A DNA stretch of 64,000 nucleotides. Source: Streptomyces nigra. Its GTDB lineage: Bacteria > Actinomycetota > Actinomycetes > Streptomycetales > Streptomycetaceae. This document shows, one piece after another, positions 1-8,748 of this stretch. How positions within the stretch are numbered: position 1 is the first letter of the stretch; each line of letters opens with the position of its first letter. The stretch spans positions 7,556,501 through 7,620,500 of the forward strand of contig NZ_CP029043.1 of NCBI RefSeq assembly GCF_003074055.1. Direction: 5' to 3'. Both the position numbers and the translations under genes were made by a program. The notes beneath the pieces were generated by a model. The model ran no database searches. It had not been told where the DNA came from and saw nothing but the letters and a program-made list of their open reading frames with translations.

Positions 1-46
1 CGTCGCACCGATCTCTTCGCGCGGGGATCAGCCGGCTGGAAGGGCA

Positions 47-1294
47 TCAGAAAAGTCGTTGCTGGCCACGGATCGGATCATCGGAATCAGATACGTCGAC
101 CGTTCGGTCGTCATTGCCGTGCAAAAGGCTGCTCACAACCGTGTTGGCCACCGCTACGAGAGGCACGGCAACAACGGCACCACCGATTCCGGCCACAAAT
201 CCCCCGGCCGCTACGGCGAGAATGACGCCGAGCGGATGCACGCGTACCGCACGCCCAAGGATGAACGGCTGGAGGACATGGCCCTCCAACTGCTGCACGC
301 CGAGCACGATCAAAAGGACCAGGAAGGCGGTGAAGACACCATTGGTGATGAAGGCGACCAGGACGGCGAGGATTCCGGACACGACTGCGCCGACGAGCGG
401 GACGAATGCTCCGGCGAAGACGACGACGGCCAACGGAAGCGCCAGGGGCACGCCGAGAATATAGATGCCCAGGCCGATGCATACCGCGTCGATGAAGGCC
501 ACGATCACCGTGCCGTGCACATAGGAGGTCAGGGTGTGCCATGCGAGGGGGCCGGCGGCGTCGAGGGAGGGGCGCGCCGCGGCCGGTGCCCATTTGAGGG
601 TCCACTTCCAGATGCGCGGGCCGTCGTAGAGCAGAAAGAGTGTCGAGAACAGTGCTAGGAGGGCTCCGGTGAGGAATTCCAGAACGACCTTGACGCCGTG
701 AATTCCTACATCGGTGAGGTCATTGCTGGTACCGACGCTTTCGTTGAGCATCTCGGTGAAGTCGCTGATACGTTCTTCGGTGAAGTGGAACGGGCTGTCG
801 AGCAACCATCGCTTGAGGTCGTCGACACCGTCCTGCAGGCTGTCGGAAAGGTTGTCCAGGTTCGATACGACCTGCCAGACGACGAACCACCCGACGAGGC
901 CGAGAACGATGAATCCGCAGAGTGTGGTCAAGACGGTGGCGAGTCCTTGCGGCACCTTGTGCCTGCGCAATCGAGCCACGGCGGGCTGGAGAAGAGCGGT
1001 GATCAGCAGGGACGCCGCGAGGGCGAGCACGATGACACGCACCGCGCTGATGGCGCGGATCAGCACCCACAAAGTGGCCGCGACGACGAGCAGGCGCCAG
1101 CCGGCCTCGGCGGCCACGCGGAGCCCCCACGGCAGGGTCGCAGCCGGCTCGGGCCTTTCGGAGGGAGATGTTCGTCGGGGGGACGGAAGAAGTGCGGCCT
1201 CTTCGGGGCTGGAGAGGGTGGTCCTCTTCGTCGGTCGCCCCCGTAGGCCGTCCTGCTGGTGGCGAAGATGACTCAACCACTTCCGAGATCCCAC
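47..1294 (-). CDS. AI-2E family transporter (PerM/YdiK-like)
   Basis: 415-residue polytopic membrane protein. The first ~60 residues are hydrophilic; then come about eight hydrophobic segments (first pair around residues 65-110, last cluster 245-390) separated by a soluble stretch around 150-190. This is the AI-2E/PerM layout. The C-terminal half carries the usual Gly-rich segments and a QQLEGHVLQPFILGRAV motif typical of the family. Members export small molecules or act as Na+/H+ antiporters; the substrate cannot be read from sequence. The GTG start at 1294 is the longest option and the real start may be ~50 residues further in, because the N-terminal extension is low-complexity. It stands alone, oriented away from the flavoprotein gene to its right. 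Confidence 0.85.
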   Translation of the reverse strand: MGSRKWLSHLRHQQDGLRGRPTKRTTLSSPEEAALLPSPRRTSPSERPEPAATLPWGLRVAAEAGWRLLVVAATLWVLIRAISAVRVIVLALAASLLITALLQPAVARLRRHKVPQGLATVLTTLCGFIVLGLVGWFVVWQVVSNLDNLSDSLQDGVDDLKRWLLDSPFHFTEERISDFTEMLNESVGTSNDLTDVGIHGVKVVLEFLTGALLALFSTLFLLYDGPRIWKWTLKWAPAAARPSLDAAGPLAWHTLTSYVHGTVIVAFIDAVCIGLGIYILGVPLALPLAVVVFAGAFVPLVGAVVSGILAVLVAFITNGVFTAFLVLLIVLGVQQLEGHVLQPFILGRAVRVHPLGVILAVAAGGFVAGIGGAVVAVPLVAVANTVVSSLLHGNDDRTVDVSDSDDPIRGQQRLF

Positions 1295-1754
1295 GAAGGC
1301 ACCGGTTCCTCAGGTGGGGTGCGCTCATCCGCAGCCAGCACCCACGAGCGTACTGTCCTGTCTTCCTCTCGCATTGAGCAGGCGTATCAGACATTGCGCA
1401 TACCCCGACCTGCCGACTCAAGGGCGATATCACTGAGAATTCATCTCATTGGGGCAATCGTTGTACCGGTGCTCGCGGCCACCGGGAGACAAGGCGCGTC
1501 GCCGGTGAAGACCTTTCCCGTGCCACTGACTGCGGGTCCTCCCGACGGGATGCGGTGCGGCTCGCCGCGTGTGCATGGTGGAGTGGTCCGCCGCCCGGGC
1601 CGTCTGCGCGATGTGGCGCATCCGATGCTTCGCGGGAGTGACCGGCGGCCGATTCGGATGCCGCCGATTTCTGGGCGGAATACCGGCGTTCGTTCGGCAC
1701 GGACGGTTGCCTGCGGCGCTCGTGGCTGTCCTTGAGCTCGATCAGGTGATCAAT
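1295..1754. other. intergenic, no gene recognised
   Basis: Divergent spacer of about 460 bases. Short frames exist on both strands but show no family motif, and their third-position composition is unlike the neighbouring genes. It should hold the promoters of the AI-2E gene (leftward) and of the reductase gene (rightward). No clear operator palindrome was seen. Confidence 0.5.
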
Positions 1755-2750
1755 GTGCGTGACACAGTCCAAGAAGTGACCATCATCGGCTCCGGCCCGG
1801 CCGGATACACCGCTGCGATCTACGCGGCGCGCGCTCAGTTGCGGCCGACGCTCTTCGAGGGATCGGTCGCCGCGGGTGGCGCCCTGATGAACACCACCGA
1901 CGTGGAGAACTATCCTGGTTTTCCCGACGCGGTGCTCGGACCGGACCTCATGACCAGAATGCGGGCCCAGGCGGAGCAGTTCGGTGCCCGATTGATCGCC
2001 GACGACGTCGTGGAGGCCCGTCTCGAGAACGAGGTCAAGGAAGTCGTCGACAGCGCCGGTGGCACCCACCGTTCCAGGGCGGTCATTCTCGCCATGGGGT
2101 CGCACTATCGCGAATTGGGTCTTCCGAACGAGAAGCGGCTGTCGGGTCGGGGTGTGAGCTGGTGCGCCACCTGTGACGGCTTCTTCTTCCGTGATCAGGA
2201 CGTGGTCGTCGTGGGCGGCGGGGACTCGGCCATGGAAGAAGCCACGTTCCTGACCCGGTTCGTCCGCTCGGTCACCGTCGTGCACCGCCGCGACACCCTG
2301 CGCGCCTCGAAGATCATGCAAGAGCGGGCCAGTCGCAACGAGAAGATCCGCTTTCTGTGGAACCGGGAGGTCGTCGATGTCCTCGGGAAGGAGAAGGTGT
2401 CGGGTCTGCGGGTGCGTGACGTGAGCAACGGCGAGGAGACCGACCTGCCGACGAGCGGTGTCTTCGTCGCCATCGGGCTCGATCCACGGGTGGACCTGGT
2501 CAAGGGACGGATCGCGCTGGACCACGCCGGCTACATCGCGGTCGAGGGCCACTCCACGCGTACGAATCTCGACGGCGTGTTCGCGTGCGGTGACGTCGTC
2601 GACCACGAGTACCGGCAGGCCGTCACCGCCGCGGGCACCGGTTGCGCGGCGGCTCTGGATGCCGAGCGGTATCTGGCGGCACTGGACGACTGCTTCACCG
2701 GCGAGGAGGCCCGCCTGGAGGCCACCGTCGTGGCCGGACTCGTGCACTGA
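1755..2750 (+). CDS. thioredoxin-disulfide reductase-like flavoprotein
   Basis: 331 residues if started at GTG 1755, which has AGGTGA six bases upstream. The open frame extends further left but that part is not family-like. Residues 12-18 GSGPAGY form the FAD Rossmann motif. Residues 137-140 CATC are the redox-active CxxC. Residues 154-159 GGGDSA form the NADPH motif, and a CGDV FAD motif lies near the C-terminus. This is the order and length of low-Mr thioredoxin reductases (about 320 aa). The predicted reaction is NADPH-dependent reduction of a thioredoxin-like partner in the cytosol. No thioredoxin gene is adjacent, so it is probably an accessory paralogue rather than the housekeeping trxB. 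It is followed after 62 bases by a cation antiporter gene on the same strand. Confidence 0.88.
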   Translation: MRDTVQEVTIIGSGPAGYTAAIYAARAQLRPTLFEGSVAAGGALMNTTDVENYPGFPDAVLGPDLMTRMRAQAEQFGARLIADDVVEARLENEVKEVVDSAGGTHRSRAVILAMGSHYRELGLPNEKRLSGRGVSWCATCDGFFFRDQDVVVVGGGDSAMEEATFLTRFVRSVTVVHRRDTLRASKIMQERASRNEKIRFLWNREVVDVLGKEKVSGLRVRDVSNGEETDLPTSGVFVAIGLDPRVDLVKGRIALDHAGYIAVEGHSTRTNLDGVFACGDVVDHEYRQAVTAAGTGCAAALDAERYLAALDDCFTGEEARLEATVVAGLVH

Positions 2751-2812
2751 CCCGGACGGCGGGAGTGGCCCCACGGTGCCGCTCAGCCTGGCGCGGGGCC
2801 CTGGGAGTCCCT

Positions 2813-4021
2813 GTGGACTACGACAATCTGGTCATCATTCTGGCAGTGGCCGCGGGTGTTCCCTTCCTTCTGGCCCTGGTGCCGCGGGCTCACCTTCCGG
2901 GCCCTGTCCTCGAGATAGTGGCCGGTGTCGTCCTGGGGCCGGCGGTGCTGGATCTGGTGCGGCCCGACCAGACTGTTGAGGCTCTGTCCGTCATCGGCCT
3001 GAGCTTCCTGTTGTTCCTCGCCGGGCTCGAGATCGACATCAGGCGATGGCAGGGGCCGCTCGCGCGACGTGTCGCGACCGGGATGGCGGGCACGATCGTG
3101 CTTGCCGTACTGGTGGGTTGGGCGCTCGGAGTCGCCGGGGTCGTCGAGAACACGCTGCTCGTCGGCGTGGCACTCGTGGCGACCTCGTTGGGGTTGCTGG
3201 TGCCGATCCTGAAGGACGCCGACGCCGTCGACCGTCCGGTCGGCCAACTGATCATCGGCGGAGCCTCCGCGGGCGAGTTCTGTGCCGTGGTACTGCTGTC
3301 GCTGTTCTTCTCCGAGCACGCCTCCGGCCCTGCCTCGCGGCTGCTGCTGCTGCTCGGCCTCGCGTGTCTGACCGCGCTCGTGGTGGTGACGTCCATGCGG
3401 GCGGGGCGTTCCATGTGGTTGTCCCGGACCGTTGCCAGGCTGGCGGACACCAGTGCCCAGATCCGGATCCGCTTGACGATGGTGCTGATCGTCGGCCTGT
3501 CCGCGGTCGCCGTACACCTGGGCTTCGAGGCCATCCTCGGCGCCTTCATCGCGGGGGCCGTGCTGCGCATGGTCGACCCCGACGCCGAGCGAGCGCATCC
3601 GCGGTTCCACATCAAGCTGGAGGGTCTCGGCTATGGGTTCCTGGTCCCGGTCTTCTTCGTGACCAGCGGCATACAGTTCGATCTCGACGCTCTGTTCGCC
3701 GATGCAGGGACCGTGCTGAGGGTGCCCTTGTTCCTGGCGGCGCTCCTCCTCGTTCGCGGACTGCCGGTAGTGGCCTATCGCACCGTGGGACTCTCGCGCG
3801 CGGAACTCATGGCCGCCGGACTCCTGCAGGCCACGTCTCTCCCCTTCATCGTGGCCGCGACGACGATCGGCCTGAAGCTCGACGCCATCCAGCCGGACAA
3901 CGCTGCCGCCTTGGTGGCAGCGGGCCTGGTGTCCGTCATCGTCTTTCCCCTGGTCGCCCTGCCCTTGCTCAGCCGCAGCAGGCGGTCGACCGACGTGCGG
4001 TCGGTCGAGAAGCGGGAGTGA
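2813..4021 (+). CDS. cation:proton antiporter, CPA2/Kef-type membrane domain
   Basis: 402-residue, almost wholly hydrophobic protein with about 12 predicted membrane segments. It carries the Na/H exchanger-domain signatures LSFLLFLAGLEID and GFEAILGAFIAGAVLR. GTG 2813 is chosen because GGGAG lies 5 bases upstream and the family-like sequence begins right there. There is no C-terminal RCK/TrkA-N domain, so it is a membrane-domain-only CPA2 member. The probable role is K+ or Na+ efflux coupled to H+ entry. The gene is likely co-transcribed with the flavoprotein gene upstream; the pairing recalls redox-gated Kef systems, but that link is inference. Confidence 0.85.
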   Translation: MDYDNLVIILAVAAGVPFLLALVPRAHLPGPVLEIVAGVVLGPAVLDLVRPDQTVEALSVIGLSFLLFLAGLEIDIRRWQGPLARRVATGMAGTIVLAVLVGWALGVAGVVENTLLVGVALVATSLGLLVPILKDADAVDRPVGQLIIGGASAGEFCAVVLLSLFFSEHASGPASRLLLLLGLACLTALVVVTSMRAGRSMWLSRTVARLADTSAQIRIRLTMVLIVGLSAVAVHLGFEAILGAFIAGAVLRMVDPDAERAHPRFHIKLEGLGYGFLVPVFFVTSGIQFDLDALFADAGTVLRVPLFLAALLLVRGLPVVAYRTVGLSRAELMAAGLLQATSLPFIVAATTIGLKLDAIQPDNAAALVAAGLVSVIVFPLVALPLLSRSRRSTDVRSVEKRE

Positions 4022-4122
4022 CGGGACAACAAGCGGGGTCCGGGCGCTCCTGGCGTCGAGATGCTTCGCCCGCTCATGTCCTGAAAAATGGAAGCTACCC
4101 GCTTCGGAGAAGGGGGGCCGAC

Positions 4123-4722
4123 ATGTCCGTCGTCTCACGGGGATTCCGCGGCCGCGCGCGAGACGCACGGCACCAACTGCCTCCCGGCCAGTACGAGACC
4201 ACCGGGTTTCCCGTTCTGTCCGCGGGCCCCACGCCGACCGTGCCACTGGAAGAATGGGAGTTCACCGTTCGTACGGAGACCGGGGTCAAGCACACGTGGA
4301 CCTGGGAACAGCTTCTGGCACTGCCTTCCGAGTCACCCACGGTGGACCTGCACTGTGTCACCAAGTGGTCGAAGTTCGAGACGGAGTGGCAGGGGGTCTC
4401 TCTGGACGTTCTCCTTCAGGACGTGGAATCCAGGGCCGATTACGCACTGGTCCACTCCTACGGCGACTACACCACCAACATCCCGGTGGAAGACCTCCTC
4501 GACGGCAAGGCCTGGATCGCTCACCGCTACGACGGCGAGGCACTTCCACCGGAGCACGGCGGCCCGGCGAGGCTGCTCGTCCCGCACCTGTACTTCTGGA
4601 AGTCCGCCAAGTGGGTTCGTGGAATCGTGCTGATGCACGAGGAGGAACGGGGCTTCTGGGAGACCGTCGGCTACCACACCTATGGGGACCCATGGCGCGA
4701 GCAACGGTACCGAGGAGACTAG
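4123..4722 (+). CDS. molybdopterin-dependent oxidoreductase (sulfite-oxidase fold)
   Basis: 199 residues, started at ATG 4123 behind a purine-rich GGAGAAGGGGGG. The protein is a single oxidoreductase molybdopterin-binding domain. LHCVTKWS contains Cys78, expected to ligate molybdenum, and the later HRYDGEALPPEHGGPARLL segment is typical of the YuiH/MsrP-like group. No twin-arginine signal is visible, so a cytosolic location is likely, unlike periplasmic MsrP. It overlaps the start of the ferredoxin-reductase gene by 31 bases, so the two are translationally coupled. Presumably it oxidises or reduces a small oxo-compound with electrons passed through the next gene's product. The substrate is unknown. 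Confidence 0.88.
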   Translation: MSVVSRGFRGRARDARHQLPPGQYETTGFPVLSAGPTPTVPLEEWEFTVRTETGVKHTWTWEQLLALPSESPTVDLHCVTKWSKFETEWQGVSLDVLLQDVESRADYALVHSYGDYTTNIPVEDLLDGKAWIAHRYDGEALPPEHGGPARLLVPHLYFWKSAKWVRGIVLMHEEERGFWETVGYHTYGDPWREQRYRGD

Positions 4723-5435
4723 GCGAGAGACTCCGCTGGAGGACGGCCCGTCTGACCCGGCGGGAGGACGAGTCCAGCCTCGCGCGGACACTCGTTCTCG
4801 ATGTACCGGGCTGGCCGGGCCATGAGGCGGGACAGCACGTGGACGTGCGGCTCACGGCAGAGGACGGTTACAGCACTCAGCGCAGCTATTCAGTGGCCTC
4901 GGCGCCCGACGGTGAGACGGTCGAGCTGACGGTCCAACGGACCGACGACGGCGAGGTGTCCCCCTACCTCACGGACGAACTCACCGTGGGCGACCTGGTG
5001 GAGCTCCGCGGACCGGTCGGGGGCTGGTTCGTGTGGAGGCCGGAGCAGAAGGAGCCGGTGTTCCTCCTGGCGGGAGGATCCGGTCTCGTGCCGTTGATGG
5101 CGATGATCCGTATGCGTCGGGCGGTCGGCAGCCGTACGCCCTTCCGGCTGATCTACAGCGCACGCAGTCCCGAGACCCGGCTCTTCACGTCCGAGTTGAG
5201 GAGAGGCGACCCCGGGCTCGACACGACCTACGTCTACACCCGGTCCGCGCCGCCACAGTGGCCGCGGCCGGCCGGGCGTATCGATGCCTCCGTCGTGTCG
5301 GGCGGGGGATGGCCGCCCGACTTCGAGCCCACCTGCTATGTCTGCGGTTCCACGGCCTTCGTCGAAACGGCGGCCGGTCTGCTCGTCGCCCTCGGTCACC
5401 ACCCGGGCCGCGTACGGACCGAGCGTTTCGGCTGA
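4692..5435 (+). CDS. ferredoxin/flavodoxin reductase-like FAD/NAD(P) oxidoreductase
   Basis: 247 residues. The FAD-binding barrel is marked by RSYSVASAP near residue 60. The NAD(P) domain begins at GGSGLVPLMAM and ends with CGSTAFVETAA. A C-terminal 2Fe-2S domain is absent. This matches stand-alone ferredoxin-NADP reductases of the BenC/VanB lineage. ATG 4692 lies inside the end of the molybdopterin gene, in another frame. The product is the likely electron donor or acceptor for the molybdoenzyme. The same pair followed by a DUF6510 gene is a recurrent actinobacterial arrangement as I recall it. Confidence 0.86.
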   Translation: MARATVPRRLGERLRWRTARLTRREDESSLARTLVLDVPGWPGHEAGQHVDVRLTAEDGYSTQRSYSVASAPDGETVELTVQRTDDGEVSPYLTDELTVGDLVELRGPVGGWFVWRPEQKEPVFLLAGGSGLVPLMAMIRMRRAVGSRTPFRLIYSARSPETRLFTSELRRGDPGLDTTYVYTRSAPPQWPRPAGRIDASVVSGGGWPPDFEPTCYVCGSTAFVETAAGLLVALGHHPGRVRTERFG

Positions 5436-5553
5436 GCCCGGCAGACCACGAGCCCGGCGGACGGCACGACGCGGACCGTGCCGCCGCTCCGCGGCACACC
5501 GCTCGTCCTGGGGAAGGTCCGGGGCACGTGACAGGAAGGGAAACGGGATCCAG

Positions 5554-5826
5554 ATGACACCCACACCTGACTTCCTCGACGGCAACGCCGCCGCCGGGGA
5601 CCTCGAGTCGCTGTTCGGAACGGACATGACCATGGCTTCGGGGCAGTGCCACGGCTGCGGTAGGCAGATGATGCTGGCCGAGACGCACGCGTACCTCGGA
5701 GGCCCCGGGACGGTGTTGCGTTGCCCGGGCTGCGACGGCGTGCTGCTGCGCATGGTCCGCTCTGCCCATGACATGTGGCTCGACGCTTCCGGCCTGGACC
5801 ATCTGAGGTTGCCGGTATCCGCGTGA
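5554..5826 (+). CDS. DUF6510 family zinc-ribbon protein
   Basis: 90 residues from ATG 5554, with a GGAAGGGAAA ribosome-binding stretch upstream. Two CxxC pairs (CHGCGRQ and CPGCDG, about 27 residues apart) make a zinc-ribbon knuckle. It is the third gene of the molybdopterin oxidoreductase/ferredoxin reductase set, 118 bases after the reductase. The family has no assigned function; its constant company suggests an accessory or metal-handling role for the redox pair, which is inference. Confidence is good that it is coding and moderate on the family name. Confidence 0.8.
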   Translation: MTPTPDFLDGNAAAGDLESLFGTDMTMASGQCHGCGRQMMLAETHAYLGGPGTVLRCPGCDGVLLRMVRSAHDMWLDASGLDHLRLPVSA

Positions 5827-5900
5827 CGCACGACAGCCGCTGCCACCGCGAGCTGCGGTGGCAGCGTCGACCAGACGCACGCCGTGGTTCTGCCGCGTCG

Positions 5901-6374
5901 TCAGCGGCCCGGCAGTCGCTGCGTCACCTCTTGGATCACCCAGCCGTTGCCGTCAGGGTCGCTGAACGTGGCGAAGGAGGCATAGGAGGTCCGGTCGGGA
6001 TGGAGGCCGGCCAGCCGTTCCTGGCCCTGGGCGTTGTGCACGATGTCGCCGCCCCCGTGCCCGTGGTAGATGACCCCACCGGCGTCGTGGAAGATGTCGC
6101 TCACATCAATGCCGCGGCCGATGAGTTCGGTGCGGGCCTTCTCGATGTCGGACACGACGAGGTACAGGCCCTGGGCCGAGCCCGGTTCGGCGGTGGTCAG
6201 ACCGGTGCCGAACATGATCGAGCACTCTGACCCGGGCGGGGTGAGGTGCACCGCCCGCCATTCCTCACTGGCGGCCTTGTCGATGTCCACGCGGAAACCC
6301 GCGGACTCGTAGAACGCCCTGGCTCGGTCGACGTCGGACACGGGAAGCACGACGACTTCCAGTTTCAGATCCAT
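5901..6374 (-). CDS. VOC (glyoxalase/dioxygenase) superfamily protein
   Basis: 157 residues from ATG 6374; the open frame runs about 19 codons further but the family begins at MDLKLEVVVLPVSDVDRARAFY. Two beta-alpha-beta-beta-beta repeats are visible, with the second-half signature FSDPDGNGWVIQEV near the C-terminus. It resembles the glyoxalase/bleomycin-resistance group; no substrate can be assigned. It is convergent with the DUF6510 gene and followed on the same strand by the MDR gene, about 190 bases apart. Confidence 0.85.
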   Translation of the reverse strand: MDLKLEVVVLPVSDVDRARAFYESAGFRVDIDKAASEEWRAVHLTPPGSECSIMFGTGLTTAEPGSAQGLYLVVSDIEKARTELIGRGIDVSDIFHDAGGVIYHGHGGGDIVHNAQGQERLAGLHPDRTSYASFATFSDPDGNGWVIQEVTQRLPGR

Positions 6375-6560
6375 GAGGATCACAGCTCTCGGTTGTTGCG
6401 GATTTCGTCCCGCGCCATCGGTTCGTGCCACCGGTTCGTCCTCGACTCACGACTCGATGGCGCGAGTCGGGCTGATCGTCCGTACGGAGTACGGCGGTTG
6501 AGGGTCGTCGACCCGGTCGAGGGCGCGAAACGGGGAGGAGTCGCCGGGGCGGTAGGTCGC

Positions 6561-7478
6561 TCAGGCGACGTCGATGACCGTCTTCCCGGCCGTCGTCTTC
6601 TTCTCCCGGAACACCTGCGGCGCCTGATCGAGCGGACGGACGGCCCCCACCAGGGGACGCAGTCCCCCCTCCCGGCAGATGCGGACGACCTGCACGAGAT
6701 GATCACGGTTGGGTTCGACGATGAAGTACATCGCCCGACCGTCCTCGGGCCGCAGGGTCGGAGGGTGAGCAATGGTGACGAGAGTGCCGCCGGGTCTGAG
6801 GACGGCGGCCGATCGATCGAGCACCTCCCCGCCGACGGCGTCGAAGACGACATCGACGCGGTCCACCGCTTCGTGCCACGCGGGCTGTTCCAGGTCGACG
6901 AACTCGTCCGCGCCCAGCTCCAGTACCTGCTCCCTGCTCCTCGCGCGCCCGGACCCGATCACACGGGCTCCGGCGCGGTGGGCGAGCTGGGTGGCTGCCA
7001 TTCCCACCCCCCCTCTTGCTCCGTGCACCAGCACGGTCTGCCCCGTCTCGACTCTTCCGTGGACGAGCAGCCCCTGCCAGGCGGTCAGGCCCGGCATCAC
7101 CAGGGCGGCCGCATGCGTGTGGTCGATGTCCGCGGGCAACGGCGCCAGATTGCGCGCCTCCACGGCCACGTGGTCCGCGAGAGCGCCGTCCCGGTTCCAG
7201 TCGGTCAGTCCCAGGACTCGCTGCCCGACCGACAACCCGGTCGTGCCGACGGCGACCTCGGCGACCTCCCCCGACACCTCGTGCCCCGGGATGACCGGGG
7301 CTCGGTCTCTGCCGCTCCGGTCGACCCAACTGGCAGGCCAGCCGAGTTCATCGGGTGTGAAGCAGGCCGCGCGCACCTTGACGATGACGTCGCCCTCGCC
7401 GGCGTAGGGATAGGGGGCATCTTCCGCGATCAGACTGTCCACGGCCGCTTCGCGATCGTGAGCTCGTACGGCTCTCAT
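6561..7478 (-). CDS. zinc-independent MDR oxidoreductase (quinone-reductase type)
   Basis: 305 residues from ATG 7478, with GGGAG six bases upstream. The N-terminal GroES-like domain has PGHEVSGEVAEV. The nucleotide domain carries HGARGGVGMAATQLA, the NADPH motif of quinone oxidoreductases. The zinc-binding cysteines of alcohol dehydrogenases are absent. It is predicted to be a cytosolic NADPH:quinone or enone reductase. It diverges from the NmrA-like gene across a 320-base spacer. Confidence 0.88.
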   Translation of the reverse strand: MRAVRAHDREAAVDSLIAEDAPYPYAGEGDVIVKVRAACFTPDELGWPASWVDRSGRDRAPVIPGHEVSGEVAEVAVGTTGLSVGQRVLGLTDWNRDGALADHVAVEARNLAPLPADIDHTHAAALVMPGLTAWQGLLVHGRVETGQTVLVHGARGGVGMAATQLAHRAGARVIGSGRARSREQVLELGADEFVDLEQPAWHEAVDRVDVVFDAVGGEVLDRSAAVLRPGGTLVTIAHPPTLRPEDGRAMYFIVEPNRDHLVQVVRICREGGLRPLVGAVRPLDQAPQVFREKKTTAGKTVIDVA

Positions 7479-7798
7479 CGGCGCTCCCTTCGACCGCGGG
7501 AAGACCTCCTTCTCCCAGGATGAGGGCGGGTGGCTCGGGGAGCGAACGGAGGAGCATATCTCCGAAGCCGTCACCATCGGCTGTGTTCGGTGGTGAACAT
7601 GACAGCGTCTGCGACGGTCCGTGTGCGTCGTGTGCCTCGCTGTTCGCCGGGTGGGCCCTGAAGGCCCGTGTGTGCCAAGCTGACAGGGGCCCCGACGACG
7701 TCTTTCGGCCGGACCGCATCGAGCGGTGGGCCGATTCCGGTACGCGTCGAACGCCGCGGCGCGCGCGTGCACCGGCTGTGCCACAGGGAGGCCGATCA
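7479..7798. other. divergent intergenic spacer
   Basis: Spacer of 320 bases between the leftward MDR gene and the rightward NmrA-like gene. No family-like frame and no convincing inverted repeat were found. It should hold both promoters. Confidence 0.45.
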
Positions 7799-8704
7799 AT
7801 GCCTTCGCGTGAGACCGTATTCATCACCGGTGCCGGGAGCGTGGGACGACTGGTGATCGAGGACCTGCGCACACACGACGTGCCGGTACGTGTCATGGTG
7901 CGCCGTGACGACGACCGTGCGGCCGAGTTCCGCCGGTTCGGCGCGGATGTGGTCCTGGGCGACCTCACCCGGCCCGAGACCGTCGCCGTCGGCCTGCGGG
8001 ATGTCGGGCGGATGTACTTCGCGATGCCCGTGTCCCGCGATCACCTGCTGGCCGCGACCGTCGTGGCGAGCGTGGCCGAGGAATGCGGAACTCTGGATGC
8101 CCTGGTCGGGATGTCCCAGATGACGGTGTCGCAGATGACGGCCACCAGCACGGGCGAGTCCCACCAGCAGCGGTTGCACTGGCTGGCCGAGCAGGTGCTG
8201 AATTGGTCGGGGCTGCCTGTGATCCATATCCGGCCCACCACGTTCCTCGACAACCCGCTCTTCACCTCGGCCGCGGCACAGTCGATCAGGAGGGACGGAA
8301 CGCTCGCCCTGCCCTTCGGGGCCGGGCGAACATCGCCCGTCGCGGTCAGCGACGTCGCGCGGGTGGCCGCCACCGTGCTCCGGGACCCGCGAGGACACAT
8401 CGGCAACGTCTACGAGCTGACCGGACCACGGACGATGGACATGGAGGAGATGGCCGAGTCGTTCTCCCGGGCGCTGGGACGTCCGATCACCTACGCCGAC
8501 GTGCCGCTCGAACAGTGGCGCGCCCAGGTACTGGCCGGGCTCGGTCTGCCCCGGCACATCGAGGAGCACATCGTCACCATGTGCCGACTGCACCAGGAGA
8601 ACCGTTACGACCGGGCGACGGACGACGTCGCGCGTCTGACGGGCATACCGGCGCAGACCATCGAGCAGTTCGTCTCCGATCGCAAGGGCCTCTACGTCGA
8701 CTGA
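7799..8704 (+). CDS. NmrA-like NAD(P)-binding protein
   Basis: 301 residues from ATG 7799 behind CAGGGAGG. An atypical SDR with N-terminal TGAGSVGRLVIEDL nucleotide motif and the HIRPTTFLDN segment characteristic of NmrA/HSCARG-type proteins. There is no YxxxK catalytic pair. Such proteins sense NADPH or act as NAD(P)H:quinone reductases. It is convergent with the RraA-like gene. The neighbouring MDR reductase on the other strand suggests a shared quinone or aldehyde-stress context (inference). Confidence 0.85.
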   Translation: MPSRETVFITGAGSVGRLVIEDLRTHDVPVRVMVRRDDDRAAEFRRFGADVVLGDLTRPETVAVGLRDVGRMYFAMPVSRDHLLAATVVASVAEECGTLDALVGMSQMTVSQMTATSTGESHQQRLHWLAEQVLNWSGLPVIHIRPTTFLDNPLFTSAAAQSIRRDGTLALPFGAGRTSPVAVSDVARVAATVLRDPRGHIGNVYELTGPRTMDMEEMAESFSRALGRPITYADVPLEQWRAQVLAGLGLPRHIEEHIVTMCRLHQENRYDRATDDVARLTGIPAQTIEQFVSDRKGLYVD

Positions 8705-8748
8705 GCCCGGTCGGCGCAGCCGGGCCGGCGGCGCCTTCGTCCAGGGCG

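Noticed and set aside
2783..4246. 487-codon leftward open frame opposite the CPA2 antiporter gene
   Set aside because: Charge-rich antisense shadow created by GC-rich codons of the membrane protein; no family motif.
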